Of a DNA stretch of 64,000 nt, positions 1 through 12,039 are shown piece by piece (position 1 is the stretch's first letter; every line of letters begins with the position of its first letter). A program made the translations under genes and the position numbers. The notes below the pieces were generated by a model. It searched no databases. It was given only the letters and a program-made list of their open reading frames with translations, and was not told where the DNA came from. The stretch is from the NCBI GenBank assembly GCA_038503065.1, contig JBCAMK010000003.1, forward strand, positions 2,356,001 through 2,420,000, written 5' to 3'. The stretch is from Paragyromitra xinjiangensis (lineage: Eukaryota; Ascomycota; Pezizomycetes; Pezizales; Discinaceae).

Positions 1-488
1 TTAGAAATCACTCGATCTCGGGGAACTACTCATGGTGGAGCATGCCTAGAACCGCCACGCAATTGAGAAAGACAAATATAGCATATTATGTTCCATAATC
101 GCATTTCTGCTGCCACTAAAAGCATCTGGGGGAAGAAAGGTTCCATGGTGACGTCACGATTTCCCTTACAAACACTTCACCAATACATGGTAGCAAACAC
201 ATCTTCAGAGCATCGAGTATCAAAAGCTACCATCAAGGGTCACGCATTGAGATCAAGCAACTAAATAGATAAGCAAACATCGCAGAGAAGGTATAAAAAA
301 CATATCATTACACGCACAAAAAAAGCACTAGAGCTCAAAGTCAAGCAACACATCAACAAACAATCAAAGCCCAAACCGAACCAACAAACCCATCAAATAA
401 TGAACTGAAACCCAACCAGCATAATTCCTCATTCTCAAACCATGGTTTCCTGCCAAATCTTACATGCGATAATCATCTCCGCTCATGC
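1..488. other. 3' flank of the PHO8-type gene, no gene seen
   Basis: This A-rich stretch holds no ORF that I can support. It lies downstream of the minus-strand phosphatase gene and probably contains its 3' UTR and polyadenylation region. Confidence 0.6.
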
Positions 489-2263
489 TTAATGCTTATG
501 CTTAAACTCGCCATGGTAACAATCCACATCCGCAGTCTCGAACCCCTCTTTTGCAAGCTCATGCAGGCTGCGACCCATCCACAGATACTCGGTATGCGCC
601 TCCGCATCTGCGCTTTGCTTCGCGACTCCCTTCTTCTTCAACTCCTCCGTAACAGCATCTAAATCGATTTCCAAAAAGTCTCTGATGAACCCGCCCACAT
701 CCGTGTTCTCGTGATTCCCGCGCAACCGGTCACTGCCCTTGCTGCCATAGATATTCACATCAACACCGGAATGTCCGTGCGTGCTCCAGCCGACCTGTGC
801 GCGACGAGAGATGATATCAGCGAGCACCCATGCAGAGTTTGCCTTTGTAACCTTGAGCGCTGCGATCTCGTCCTCGGAGGCGTCGTGGACGCCGAGACCC
901 TCGATGAGGATTGTCTTTTTGAGGAATTTCTCTTCTTCGCGTTTGGAACCGGTGAAACTGGAATATTTGGCGGCAAGATATTCGGACGATGAAGACGCGT
1001 TGGCAAGAACCTCAGGGTACCAGAGGTATTCCGGATATGTGGGGCGAAGCTGTCGGGCGAGTGCTAATCCACCAGTTTCGTGGTCACTTGTACCGACCAA
1101 CACACTGGGATTTTTTGCCTTTTCAACCCATTTAAGGACCCTACTAAATGCTTTATCGTATGCAAGCACTTCCCGGACTTGAGCAGCGGGGTCATTGCCG
1201 TGACCCGCATGGTCGATTCTGCTGCCCTCGACCATCAAGAAGAAGCCCTTGTCGCTGTTCTTCGTTGCATCCTCCAACGCCCTCAATGCAACCTGTGCCA
1301 TCTCATCGAGACTCGGATATTCCTTGTCCTTACGGTCAATCTCAAATGGGATATCGGTACTTGCGAACAAACCCAGCAATGGGAGCTTCACATTTTTGCC
1401 CTTGCCGAGAGTGTCGAAGCCTGCACGGTCAGAAACATATGAGAACCCGTACTTCTTCTGCGCTTCATCAACGAGATCGCGATCATCCCCACGACAAGAT
1501 CCAGAGGTAGTATTCGGGAGGAAATGACAACGGCCACCACCAAGCATGAGATCAACCACCCGTCCGAGCGGGTAGTCCCCAAGTTGCTGCTCTGCAATAC
1601 GATCCTCCTCCATACGCATATTCACATGGGCGGAGAAACAGGCAGGTGTAGCGTCAGTGATACGTGTAGTGACTACGAGACCCGTCATATAACCAGCCTT
1701 CTTTGCAGCCTCCAAGACGGTACCGCAAGGGGAGCCGTCAGGAAGTACTGAAATAGCCCCATTGTAACTCTTAAGTCCGCACGAAAATGCCGTCGCGCCA
1801 GCTGCTGAGTCGGTTACCAGACTATTTGTAGAGCGTGTTCTAGACGTGCCGATGAAGTGTTTGTCGAGCGTGAGGGTATTATCCCATGGTAGCCCCTCAA
1901 CAAGTTGACGGTACTCGCGAGTGAGAGCGAGGGATGTGGGGCCCATGCCATCGGATACCATGAAGATGATATTCTTCTTCCCAGAGGGTGGGAACTTTTC
2001 GATCCCGCCTGAGGTGTCGCTTTTGATCCAGGCAATTGCGATGACCACGATTCCTAAAGCCCCCCCCCTGTTAGTAGCTGGTTTGTTTACCCCCCCTACT
2101 GCTTATCCAAGAACCTACCAACTGTAGCCACAGTAGCCCACACGCCTAAACCGATATTAAGCCAACCCTGCCACTTGCATCGAGAATCATGCTTCTTCGT
2201 TCGGTGGCCGCTAAGCAGCCCTACTTCCGGGCTCTGGGCGCGTTCGCTAGAATCGTCGGACAT
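489..2263 (-). CDS. PHO8: Vacuolar-type alkaline phosphatase (PHO8-like)
   Basis: Two exons, 2119-2263 and 489-2053, give 569 residues; the 65 bp intron (2054-2118) is phase 1. Splicing restores an N-terminal cytosolic tail of about 33 residues and a single membrane segment (about 34-57), the type II signal-anchor layout of fungal vacuolar Pho8. The catalytic domain shows the family motifs: VSDGMG (metal-binding Asp about 83), TDSAAGATAFSCG with the nucleophile Ser at about 131, DHAGHGND, GTSDHETGG and the late STHGHSG metal-binding histidines. By family knowledge the enzyme hydrolyses phosphomonoesters in the vacuole lumen using two Zn and one Mg. The internal GTG near 2048 is not the start, because the upstream exon completes the membrane anchor. 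The intron holds long C runs. Length and motifs look complete. Confidence 0.93.
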
Positions 2264-3826
2264 TGTTTCCGCTAGGTGGGTTCACTGAAAATGAAAGACG
2301 AAAAAAAAACGGAAGAGACGTTTTATCGAAATGGATAACGGAGAGAGAGAGGGGGGTGGGAGAAGAGAAGAAAAGAAAGGAGAAAAATATTACTTCGGAA
2401 AGGAAAAGCAAGGTGAGGTGGTGATGGTGATGTATCGTTACCAATCCGGGGAAGATCCGGGCTGGGCAGGGGTCTCTGGCCCGAAGTGATCGGCGGAGTG
2501 GCCAATGAGAAGCTTATCACACCTGAGAGTCCGAGACTGCTCTCGTGTCCTGATTTCTGTGTACGGTAAGTGGAGGTGGAGAAGATATAAAACCGGAGCA
2601 GATAGACATCGTCAATTAGGGGATATTTCCAGTTATCTACATGTATTTTTCTCGGGTGCTGAGTGAATCCGTGAGCCAAAGACGGCGCGTTGAGGCTAAA
2701 CCGAGCTGCATCTGGCCAACAAGGTGTCTAAACTGAACTTCCGGCGAGTAGATTTATTTCTCCCATCACCTTCTGCGATTAATCTCGTAGAGATTTAAGG
2801 TTGATTCACCCTACTATAGCTCAGCAGTATTCGAAGGGTGAGAGCCGAGGACATGTCTTTGAACAATCCACTGATAGGTTACGTTTTGCGTAGTGTTCCA
2901 CGAAGCATAGGTGTGCTGAAGATTACTCAGTTCACTGAGCTGGCACTTGTCGATACTCATAAATCGTCACTCGCCTACGCAACCGACTCCCTAGATTAAA
3001 AAACGCTAAATTTGATTATACTAAGCTACGTGCTCTGATATCATAGCAATCAATGAACCAACACCTTGGACCCAATACCACTACTCCGACCGATATACCT
3101 CCAGTCTAAAAAGACCCCAACCCCGTGTAGTGAACTACAACAGATATCATAGCATGTAAGAAGGTTCTTCAGCAAAATAATGGAAAATAAAGACCAAAAC
3201 GGAGAATACGAAAAAGGAAACCAAAACTTCCCCTTTCTCCATACTCAAGCACAATACCCCAACAATTCATGATATGCCCCGATATTTTTTGTGTAGTTTA
3301 ATTCAAGCCCACCCATTTGTCCAAGCCAAACCAACAACCCCGGCAATGCGAATATGATGAAATTTGACAAAAAAGAAAAACCATAGAGACCGATAAGAAT
3401 GCAAGGTTATGTAGAAAGAAGCCTCATAAACACCGTCCGTCCATCCGTCCTAGAATGAATTGAGTAAGAAATCGAAAAAGCATAGCCAGACCCACCAACA
3501 CCACATATACAACACAGTTTTTCCCTGCTATGATTTATACGAGATAAAAGAAGCGCAAAAAAAAAATTAGGAGAAAAATAAAACAAAGGAAATTAGAAAA
3601 CCCTGACACAACGCAAAGGAGGAAAAAACAACCAACTTTTTCACGCCTGATGCTAATAGAAAAGGGAGAAAAAAAACCACCCCGACAAACTTGGGCTCAA
3701 AAATCGTCCAAAGGAAAAAGGAAAAAAAGCAATTACAAATGTAAACCCCATGAAGAATGAGAAAAAAATTGTCACAAAAATTCGCCCCCACCCCCACATG
3801 ACCCATTCTCCCCCACGAACCCACTA
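2264..3826. other. Intergenic region between sestrin-like gene and PHO8
   Basis: No convincing gene. The 2336-2400 stretch is purine-rich on the plus strand, so pyrimidine-rich on the PHO8 coding strand, as is common just upstream of fungal starts. One TACATGTA palindrome lies at 2638-2645. The part near 3400-3826 is A-rich and is probably the sestrin 3' UTR. Confidence 0.6.
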
Positions 3827-6800
3827 TTATCCAATATACTCACTGACAGCCCTAATCCCCCACAACACTTCTCCCATGAACCGAGCCTGACAGGCCAACA
3901 ACGCCAGCAAACATTTTTCCTCACTCCTCAATCCTCCCATGCCCTGGCCAGCCCCAACCCAGTCCGCCACGCTGACCATATCCGGTTGGGCGCAGACACG
4001 CTTTAGATACCGACGGGAGCCTTTGTCGAGGAGCACCTTGATTTCGCTGTACCGGAAATCGTCTTTTTGGATCCCGAGCAGCCGGAGGCTGTAGAACCAT
4101 GCTGCTTCCTTGAAGGACTTACGCTCGAAGATATACCGTGGTGGTGATGATGCGGATCGGCCCGAAGAATTAAATGATCTACCGGTGCGATCATGCCGTT
4201 CGGATGCTGCGATGAGATCTTCAAATTCGGAACTGTCGGTCCGGTTCGGAGTGTACTCGCCCCTGGTGCTAAAAGTAGAGATATCATCGGTCAAGAGCCT
4301 CCTCGGCGGCAGCATTTCCACTACACTGGCGAAGAAATCCTCCTCTTCCCCATCCGCTTCCTGCGCTTCCTTGAAATACGGATCTAAAACTTCCACTACA
4401 CCATCGAGATAGTCCGAGATGATGCTGCTCGCGTTGCGCTCCCATTCAAATTCCTCCATGGGTAGGAACTCGTATTCTTGGGAGTTCGGATCAAAGTCTT
4501 CATGTTCGCGGTTGACGCTTTCCGGGTGGAGAAAGCGGGTGCAGTCCTCGATAAGAACATTCACGGGCACCTGTTCACCGAGTAGGTTTGTGTCGAAAAG
4601 TGAGCTCGTCGAGCTGGAAGGTGAAAGAAGGTAGTCACGCGCTGGTAATGCCCTTGAACTCGCTAGGCTAGAGAGCGGAACGTAGCTATTCGGTGCTGAA
4701 AGCGAAAACCCGCTCAAGCCTACCGCAGGCGGTGGGGCATCCTCGCTTGTGGCACACTCTTCGAAAGATTTTCGCCTTTTCTGGCTCTTTGACCGGTGGT
4801 GATGCCTTTCACTCTTGTCTGCAATTGTCGTTTCCGCCTTCCTCAACAGTGGCGAGAGAAAATTCACCGGCTTTGAAGGTGCCAGGACCGGGCTAGCAGG
4901 ACTACTCGAACTCGAGATGAACGGCACACTACCGTTTGGGGTTTTCCGCCACTTTTCCGGTAGCTCTTGGATATCTTGTCCTACAGTTACCTGCTGCCGT
5001 TTCCTACTTAAATTTCCCAGGGTAGACTTCAGCGACTCCTCTCCACGCCCCAAGTTTCCTGGGCCTTCACTTGGGGGATCTGTTGACAAAGACTGGGCGA
5101 AGCTTCCGAATGGAGCCACGGGTGTAAATTTTTCCAGCGCCTTCACCGTTCCACCTAGTAAATCTGCCTCCGGCAAAACACCCCAAGCAAGAGCTGTTGC
5201 AGACTTCCCATGGTAGAAACTCATCACAATAATGGCCTGAACAACCTCCGCCATGCTCCACTTCTGCTCCGGTTCTAGTTCGCCATTCTCATCACCACGA
5301 ACAAGTTCCTTGATGGCATCTGGGGTGATGGTCCAAGGTCGATGCGCAAGTAACATGTTTAGTTTTGCGATTCTTTGTAACTTTAGTGGTGCATAATCAA
5401 TCCCCTTTAACCACTCTCTCTCGCCACGTACAGTCAAGAACTTCTCTGAAAGTATCGACAGGTAGTATTGACACTTCTTTTCTGCTGCCGCCAGGATCCC
5501 CAAATAAATCCTCCAATGCTGAGGTAAAGGCCCATTTGGGGAGTCATCTGAGACAAACAGGTCAGTAGCCTCCCTGTTTACGTCTGCGAACCGCGGAAAG
5601 TGGAATAGGATCTTGTTAAAGTTCCCGATCCTGCCCGTGCGCATGTAAGCATTCACTTGTAAGGCCCTGACTTCGTCACTTGGGGGTTTTGGCTTCGGCA
5701 GGAACTTGGGTATTTGTCGGCGGGGGTGATTACGCCGTTTAAACTTGTAGGACGTGTTTAGTCCATTCGGGGGTGAGGGTGGTGTTTGGAAGAGCGAAGA
5801 TACCATGGAAACAGTAGTTCGTCTGCTGCCCCGGCCAAAAGAGCCCACAGGTGTTCTACCGCGAGAGGTGGAACGAGTACGATCTCCATTCATTTTATTT
5901 GGGTCTGGTATCATTATACCAGATACTAAACTTCCATTCCCGTTTGATTCTCTGGGGGAAAACATAATCCCTTCCTCCTCGTCTTCAGAAAGATCAAAAG
6001 GGTTCGGAGACCTTGGGTTTGGGGTAGCGGGAGTCCAAGGCCCGTAGTTGAGACCAATAGTTTCTCCCAGCGGAATGAAAAATGAGGGTCCTCTGATAGG
6101 CACTTCTGGTATTTGTGCCCCGGTTTTCTGCCAGGAGTGTGGAACATTTAGAACGTGCCCAGACAACCCAGGGAAGCCTTTTTATCGAGGAAGAGAGAAG
6201 AGAAGAATATGGATTTACCTCCGCTCGTTTTAATATTTCCCTACATCCCTTTCTGACATCCTTGAACGGGCAGTCGATTGAGAATCTCAATAACCAGGTA
6301 TAGAAATTGTCCAAATTAATTCTCATTTCTTCTAGCCCCCAAATCTCCTCCGAGACCTGACGCCCAGCCCAAGCCACGTCTCTGTTGGTAGATCCCTCAA
6401 ATTCTCCCAGTCCTCTATTCGAGAACCCGACAGCGCCGTCTACAAACGAACCCGTTTCTGTTGGAGATATCGCATACTCAAGTCCTGATATTGATGCCCA
6501 GACGTCCTCCTTCTCCGGGGTCAACGGTAGGAAAGGATTTGGGGTGGTGTCCAGCATCCGAGGCATTATGAACGCACTCGTGCAATCGTCTGCATCAAGT
6601 CCAAACACATCCTCGAAGTGCATTTTGAAGCTCGAATCTCGTCGGAGAAGGGTCCGAGAGTGGGGTGGGGCAGGTGATACTCCAGAACCATTACTTGACT
6701 GCCGTGCAATAGGTGGTCGGTTTGAACGAGGTGACGCCGGTGTCCATGATGCTCTGAGATAGTCTTGCCAAGCGACAGTCCAATAATCCACCACATGTGC

Positions 6801-6973
6801 AAGAGTCCTGAGGGCGCTTGCACGTATTGGGGGCTCTTCGTCAAAGAAACAATTGAAAAGACCGTGACGAAAAGCGTTGGCAGTTTCTGGGACGAAATGT
6901 TAGTTTTAAATGGTCTGTAATTGCAGAGAAGAAAAAAATCACCCAGCCTTGGACTGTTCTTTTCTCCCACCAT
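3827..6973 (-). CDS. Sestrin (PA26) family protein
   Basis: Three exons, 6943-6973, 6219-6886 and 3827-6127, give 999 residues; introns are 56 bp (phase 1) and 91 bp (phase 0). Two blocks resemble animal sestrins. In the first (about 380-570) the sequence LPQHWRIYLGILAAAEKKC resembles the sestrin helix carrying the alkylhydroperoxidase-like cysteine (here Cys452), followed by LAHRPWTIT. The second is the C-terminal 120 residues, ending in IRAVSEYIG like the sestrin end. Animal sestrins are about 480-550 residues and signal amino-acid and redox status to TORC1 through GATOR2; whether this one does is inference. The excess length is an N-terminal extension and low-complexity Ser/Pro linkers. 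The first exon is the least certain part: ATG 6973 is chosen because the frame closes upstream. Confidence 0.82.
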
Positions 6974-9900
6974 TTCCACCGTACTCCAAAAAGCTTCGGT
7001 AACCACTTTGTTTTACCGCCACCTTGTGCCTTGAGAAATCCCACGAAGCCCCACGTAGTTACCGGAATGTGTGGATTTCGGGTCTGATTGTAGTAGAAAT
7101 AAAGTTACTAGATATTTCGAAATAATTGAAGATCTTGGTGAAGGAAACGTGGTCGTCACTAAAAATTTGCATAAATTGACGGGGAGCTAGCGAGTTCGTC
7201 TCAGAGGAGCTAAGGAGTCTAGAAAATTTAGGTCGATCTGTTGGGGAATAAAACGCCGTAATTGTTTTTTAATGTTTGCCGAGGCCTTTCCGAGATCTTC
7301 CTACGGGACTGCTTTTTGTTGCGGATAAGGATGAGTAAAATCGTGAAGAAAACAAGTAGGTAATTCGCAAAAACGAAAGATAAGCTGTAGCTTGATCAAA
7401 AACAAGAACCCTCCCTGAACTGGGTAGGTAGCTGGGGGAGGAAGGTTTAGCGCCTAAACAGATGGATAGCTTGTCCCCGCGATAGGCGATTGGCAGCAGC
7501 CGCTAGGTACACATGAACCGACCGAAATTCCCTGCTGTAAGGGTTGCCGGGCAATGACGACAAGAACAGAAGAGAAAAAGAAAGGGTGGCAGTCCACCCG
7601 CTACAAAAAAACACTAGAATCGAATCGGGCGGCGAAGCGAGACGAATCTGGGGGTGGGAGGGTAGTTTTGTTCACGAGATTGACGATGTCAGGAATTCGG
7701 ATCAAACTCCCACTCAGCTTTCCGTGAGGCGTGAAGCGTGAAGCGTGATAATTGGCTATGGATATGGGCAAGGTATCGTGTGATATTGTCACGAACGACA
7801 GGGACGAAGGTTGCAGAAAGAAGGGTGGAAGGAGGTTTTCTTGTTGGGTGTTTGAGGGTTGGGGGGGGGGAAACTTGTGGATCTGATAGCTCTCAAAGAT
7901 GCACCAACCATCAACATCACCACCAGCCGTGGCAGCAGGGAAGAGTAACAACGGCAGACAGACAGACAGGAACACTGACCGAATGACGATAGACTCAACG
8001 ATATCAGACATGAGGGAAAGGGAAAATATTCCGCGGGGATCTGACACCGTGCACGAATACCGTTCCTTTTTTTTCTGGGGAAGTTAAAGTCTGGGCGGCC
8101 GTTTCCGTCCCGTCTTTCTTTTTTGGCTGGCAGGGAAGACTGTTACGAGGCAGCAAGGAGCAAGGAGCAAGGAGAGAGAAAGAGAAGTTTCTCTCAATCG
8201 TCATTCTTTGCTGCACGTCTCTTCTTGTATGTACATCTATTGCGGGAGCTAATAGAGGGGCCTTATTGCCTTGGTACATGTATGTATTCTATGCAGCCGT
8301 AAGGATGCAACTGACAGCAGAGATGGACGGCTAAGAAGAGCTGTCAAGACCTGAAAGGACAGGTGAGGAGATTTGTTTCAACATCAGCAGCCAGTAAACG
8401 ACGAAATACGGGAACAATCGGAGCCAGAAAACACGCGTGCCCAAAAAAGAGGAAAGGGGAGAAACGCTCATCGCCGCAGGGCCCAGGCAGCAAGGCAAGA
8501 GAAAGAAAAAGAAAAAAAAAGGAAAAAAAGCTGTGGGACCAAGCTTGTGGCTCGTGGGGGGGTTTCTGGATCTGGGATCTGCCTATCGTGCTGATGATTG
8601 GACGCCAAGCATCCTTCCCGTCGTGTGCTAGCTGGTTTAGGCTTGATCACCTGAAAGCTGAGACACCCTTGGGGCATTCCCCTTTATCAGCGTCATCGTC
8701 CATCGCCGGTGTGGGAGAGGGACTCTCATCTGAGCTTTTCAAAATCCAATGATTGTAACACCACAGAACAATGGCTATGCGTCTCTGCTGGAGGGATAAT
8801 GTTGGAGGTTGAGCCGCAGCCGATAAGCTCGGGAGCCTCAACCCCACACAGTCCTAGAGCTAATAAATCCGTCAGAAAACGTTCTCAGTCTACCTCGGTC
8901 TGCTCGCGAATATGCAGTGGCACTTGACAGGACATCCCACAACGCCGTTCTCGGTTAAATGTGTCCTACAACACAGCACTTTAAAGCACTTTAACTCACA
9001 TGCAGAAGGTTTGGCGGGGGTTGGGAGTCTAGAGTTACCGCACCGTTCTTCACTTTACGTGGGTTTGGAACTTGGAGAAATGAGTGGGGAAGAATTCAGG
9101 GGAGGAGCTTGCTTCCCCGCATTTTGGATGCTTCCCTGTCGACCATGCAACTGATATGCAGGCGTCCCCCTCCGCGCTAAAGACTTGGCTTAGTGTTCCT
9201 GGACACTGGCCGGTGACAGAGCTTGAACCGGATACGAACGTAGAGTAAAAGCAAAAGTCATAAGGGTCAGTGAAGATTACACGTCCGCAAGCCGTATACC
9301 AGCGAAGTGCCATTGTGGAGATGCACAAAGACATATAACCGTTCTCAGATGAGATGATTTACGCATGTACTCCATGTACATATGGCCCAGTGCGAATTGC
9401 AATCGCATGAACCATCAATGTACCGACAGGAGTTGGCACATGCCGTAAAGTGGGCGCATCTTGGGAGTCGATATCAATTTAAATTTTCTTTGTTTGCAGC
9501 ATCGCCTATCGTGGGGCTGTATCTTTGGGTAAATAACGAAAACCGCAAACCGGGAGTTGCGTCATTACCCCAACATCGCCAGCACAACATCAGACTTCAT
9601 CTGCGTTCTCCGCAATTCAACAGTTTTTTCCGTCAGAACCTCGCCCGAGCACAATTCTGCGCTTCATCACATACATTCGCGGTGGGACTGTTGGGCAGGG
9701 CGGATATATAAACATCCAAGCACTCGCATAGCGGTATTTCCACACGGCATGGAATCACACAAACAAACAACTAACACATCCCACATTCAACCCAGGACGT
9801 CGACATATCACACAGCATCTCACGCATATCACCACACCCTGCCATATCACATCGCATAGCTAGCTACCTGTAACGTAGACAGTGTGCATCGGATCACATC

Positions 9901-10077
9901 CATCCCTCTGGATATTAATACATTCACCCATCCATCCATCCAGTAGGTGCATCACCCAGTTCCACGGTTTACCCCTCCCACTCGCTCCCCGCCATCCACG
10001 ATCCCACGACGCCCACTGCTCATCAATCAGCACTAAAGAAAGGAACAGAGTAAAGTTCCACGTAGAGCCCCACTGCC
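6974..10077. other. 3.1 kb intergenic region, no gene seen
   Basis: This is the divergent interval between the minus-strand sestrin gene and the plus-strand NDUFAF3-like gene. Small ORFs on both strands have low-complexity or arbitrary translations and no splice continuity. Simple sequence includes a GTGAAGC tandem (about 7726-7746), a G run at 7861-7870, a GCAAGGA repeat near 8155-8175 and TACATGTA at 8275-8282. The interval is long enough for two promoters and long 5' leaders. Confidence 0.6.
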
Positions 10078-10929
10078 ATGCACGCTTTTCTCCGTCCCAA
10101 TGCCGCGCCGGTGATAGCTCGGCATCTCTCAAGGGTAAACCGAGCCGCGTTCCACGCTTGCCCTAATCTTCCCCGTCAATCCCACATGCACACACCCGAT
10201 GGCCTTCGGCCAACATCCGTGCCGGCACAGGAAAACACGAACCCGTCAGAAACATTTTCAGACCTTGACGTGCTCGGATCGGTCCCGGCGCCGTCGTCAG
10301 CGGTCGAGTCTACCTTTGCTGACGGATTCTTGCTGAATAACGGCATGCAAGTCCATGACGGCGTCATGTTGGTGGACAACGAGGTTTTCAGGTGGCGGCC
10401 GGTGGAGAGAGGTGGCCCAGAAGAGAGCAAGGCGAAGATGGGAGGGGTGTTGGAGTTGGCGGAGGAAGCTTGGGGCCTTTTGGACGTCGTTTACCCGAAA
10501 CCTGGTTGGTTCACATCACACCCTCTTCCCCGATATCATTACTTGATCGTCTTACTCTACCTTACACGTCTTCTTATGGTTCATCCACGTGTGGGCGCTG
10601 TCCTCGTTTCATTTGCGTGTACTTTCTTGTTTGGAATTTACTTCATTGCTGTTATATACATGACCAACCGCAACATCCCTCTCTCCCTGCTACAACCTAA
10701 ATCAAACAGATCTCAGCCGCTAACGCCTTGAATAGAGCTACTAATCCTCGGAACGGGTTATAGGACGCTTATGCTTTCTCCGAAAACTCGTGCGAGAATC
10801 AGTGAACTGGGAATAAGGCTAGATGTCATGTCCACTCATAGTGCCGCGGCCCAATACAACCTCTTAGCCACTGAACGAAGCGGATCCCAGATCGCAGCAG
10901 CAATGCTTGTAGACGGATTTGGAAAATAA
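10078..10929 (+). CDS. NDUFAF3-like mitochondrial complex I assembly factor
   Basis: Two exons, 10078-10504 and 10736-10929, give 206 residues; the 231 bp intron is phase 1. The first 30 or so residues are Arg/Ala/His-rich without acids, like a mitochondrial presequence. The core carries the Mth938/NDUFAF3 pattern: FADGFLLNNGMQVHDGVMLV, then VFRWRP, then VVYPKP joined across the intron to ELLILGTGYRTLMLSP, then a C-terminal block with STHSAAAQYNLLATE. In mitochondria NDUFAF3 acts with NDUFAF4 in early assembly of the Q-module of complex I. The second exon is not the continuation of the first ORF: without splicing, the frame runs through the intron into hydrophobic sequence and stops at 10731. 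Homology on both sides supports the splice strongly. Confidence 0.88.
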
Positions 10930-12039
10930 AGTAAGTAGGGCAGAGATCCTAATTGGCTGGTTCCTTCTCCCGTTGGGATGTAGTATTTCTAGGAAGGAAT
11001 GAGTGGAGATTTGGGCGAGGGGGGAAAATTTGAGATGTATACTGTAATGTATCATATTAGTCGAGATTCATAATCACTACATGTACGATCTGCATTTCTT
11101 TTATGTAAGCTTTTCCACGAGGCATGTATCTTATCCATGGGATACACGCAGCCACCCGCACTTCGCGCTCTTAGCTTGAGGGTATTTCTATGGAGCGCTA
11201 GGGTGTTCGGGGTTTTTTCGTGCTATTTGGACATCTTTAACAGGGGTCTATGTAGTTAATCTAAGACTTGAACCAACTAGGACTGAAGGGGGCTCATGCG
11301 TGTCAAGCATAATTCGGCCAATTTCCAACTCTTGACTCCTCAACTAAGCATATTGGTATCTTATCATCCAGTCTAGGCTCTTGGGGAATACCACATCGGA
11401 ATGCTTGCCGAAGGATATGAAATTGGGATCGAGACTAGACAGGAGACAGGAGAGAAGACTCTGATGGCTTGCAGCACCGGGAAATTTCGGGGTAATTGAA
11501 GGGGATAGCTCAGCTGTAGCTATTCAGCCAAGGGATCTCTTCCGGAGTGAGATAGAACACCGTCATTATCGACTTCTACATCATATATCAAATAGTGCTC
11601 AATTAATGTACTCTCAGACCCTCAGGCTCGTCATAGATTTGTACACTTCATCAAAAGGTTACGATCGAAGTTATGAGAGGGGAACTTGCGGTATCCCCCG
11701 GAAAAGAAGAGTGTTTAGTGGCTAATAAGTTGTGTAGAGCGACCCAATCAGACCAAAGTATGTATATTTTCGTCTAGTAGCGATTTATTTAATCCTAGGT
11801 TTTATCCATGGGTCTTCACACATCTGATTCGTACTGGCAACATTTGTCGTCTTTATTTCTAGTACCAGAAGCGCCCCCCCCCCCAAAACGCGATGAGTTT
11901 TCGTAAAAAACAATAACTTTTTCTTTCCTTTTCCCTGAACAAAAAACAAACCCTTAAATATCGCTCCAATTTAGTATCTCAAAATTCTCAAAAGTAAAAT
12001 CTTACCGGTAAATAACTCCTTGCCGTGCTGCATTATGTT
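10930..12039. other. Intergenic region, no gene seen
   Basis: Convergent interval between the NDUFAF3-like gene and the minus-strand DUF7872-like gene. It contains TACATGTA at 11078-11085 and a run of C at about 11874-11884. No ORF or splice structure could be supported. Confidence 0.6.

Noticed and set aside
7601..8047. Minus-strand ORF with a short hydrophobic stretch, considered as a secreted protein
   Set aside because: The start is not at a convincing context, the downstream part is low-complexity and no family pattern is visible.
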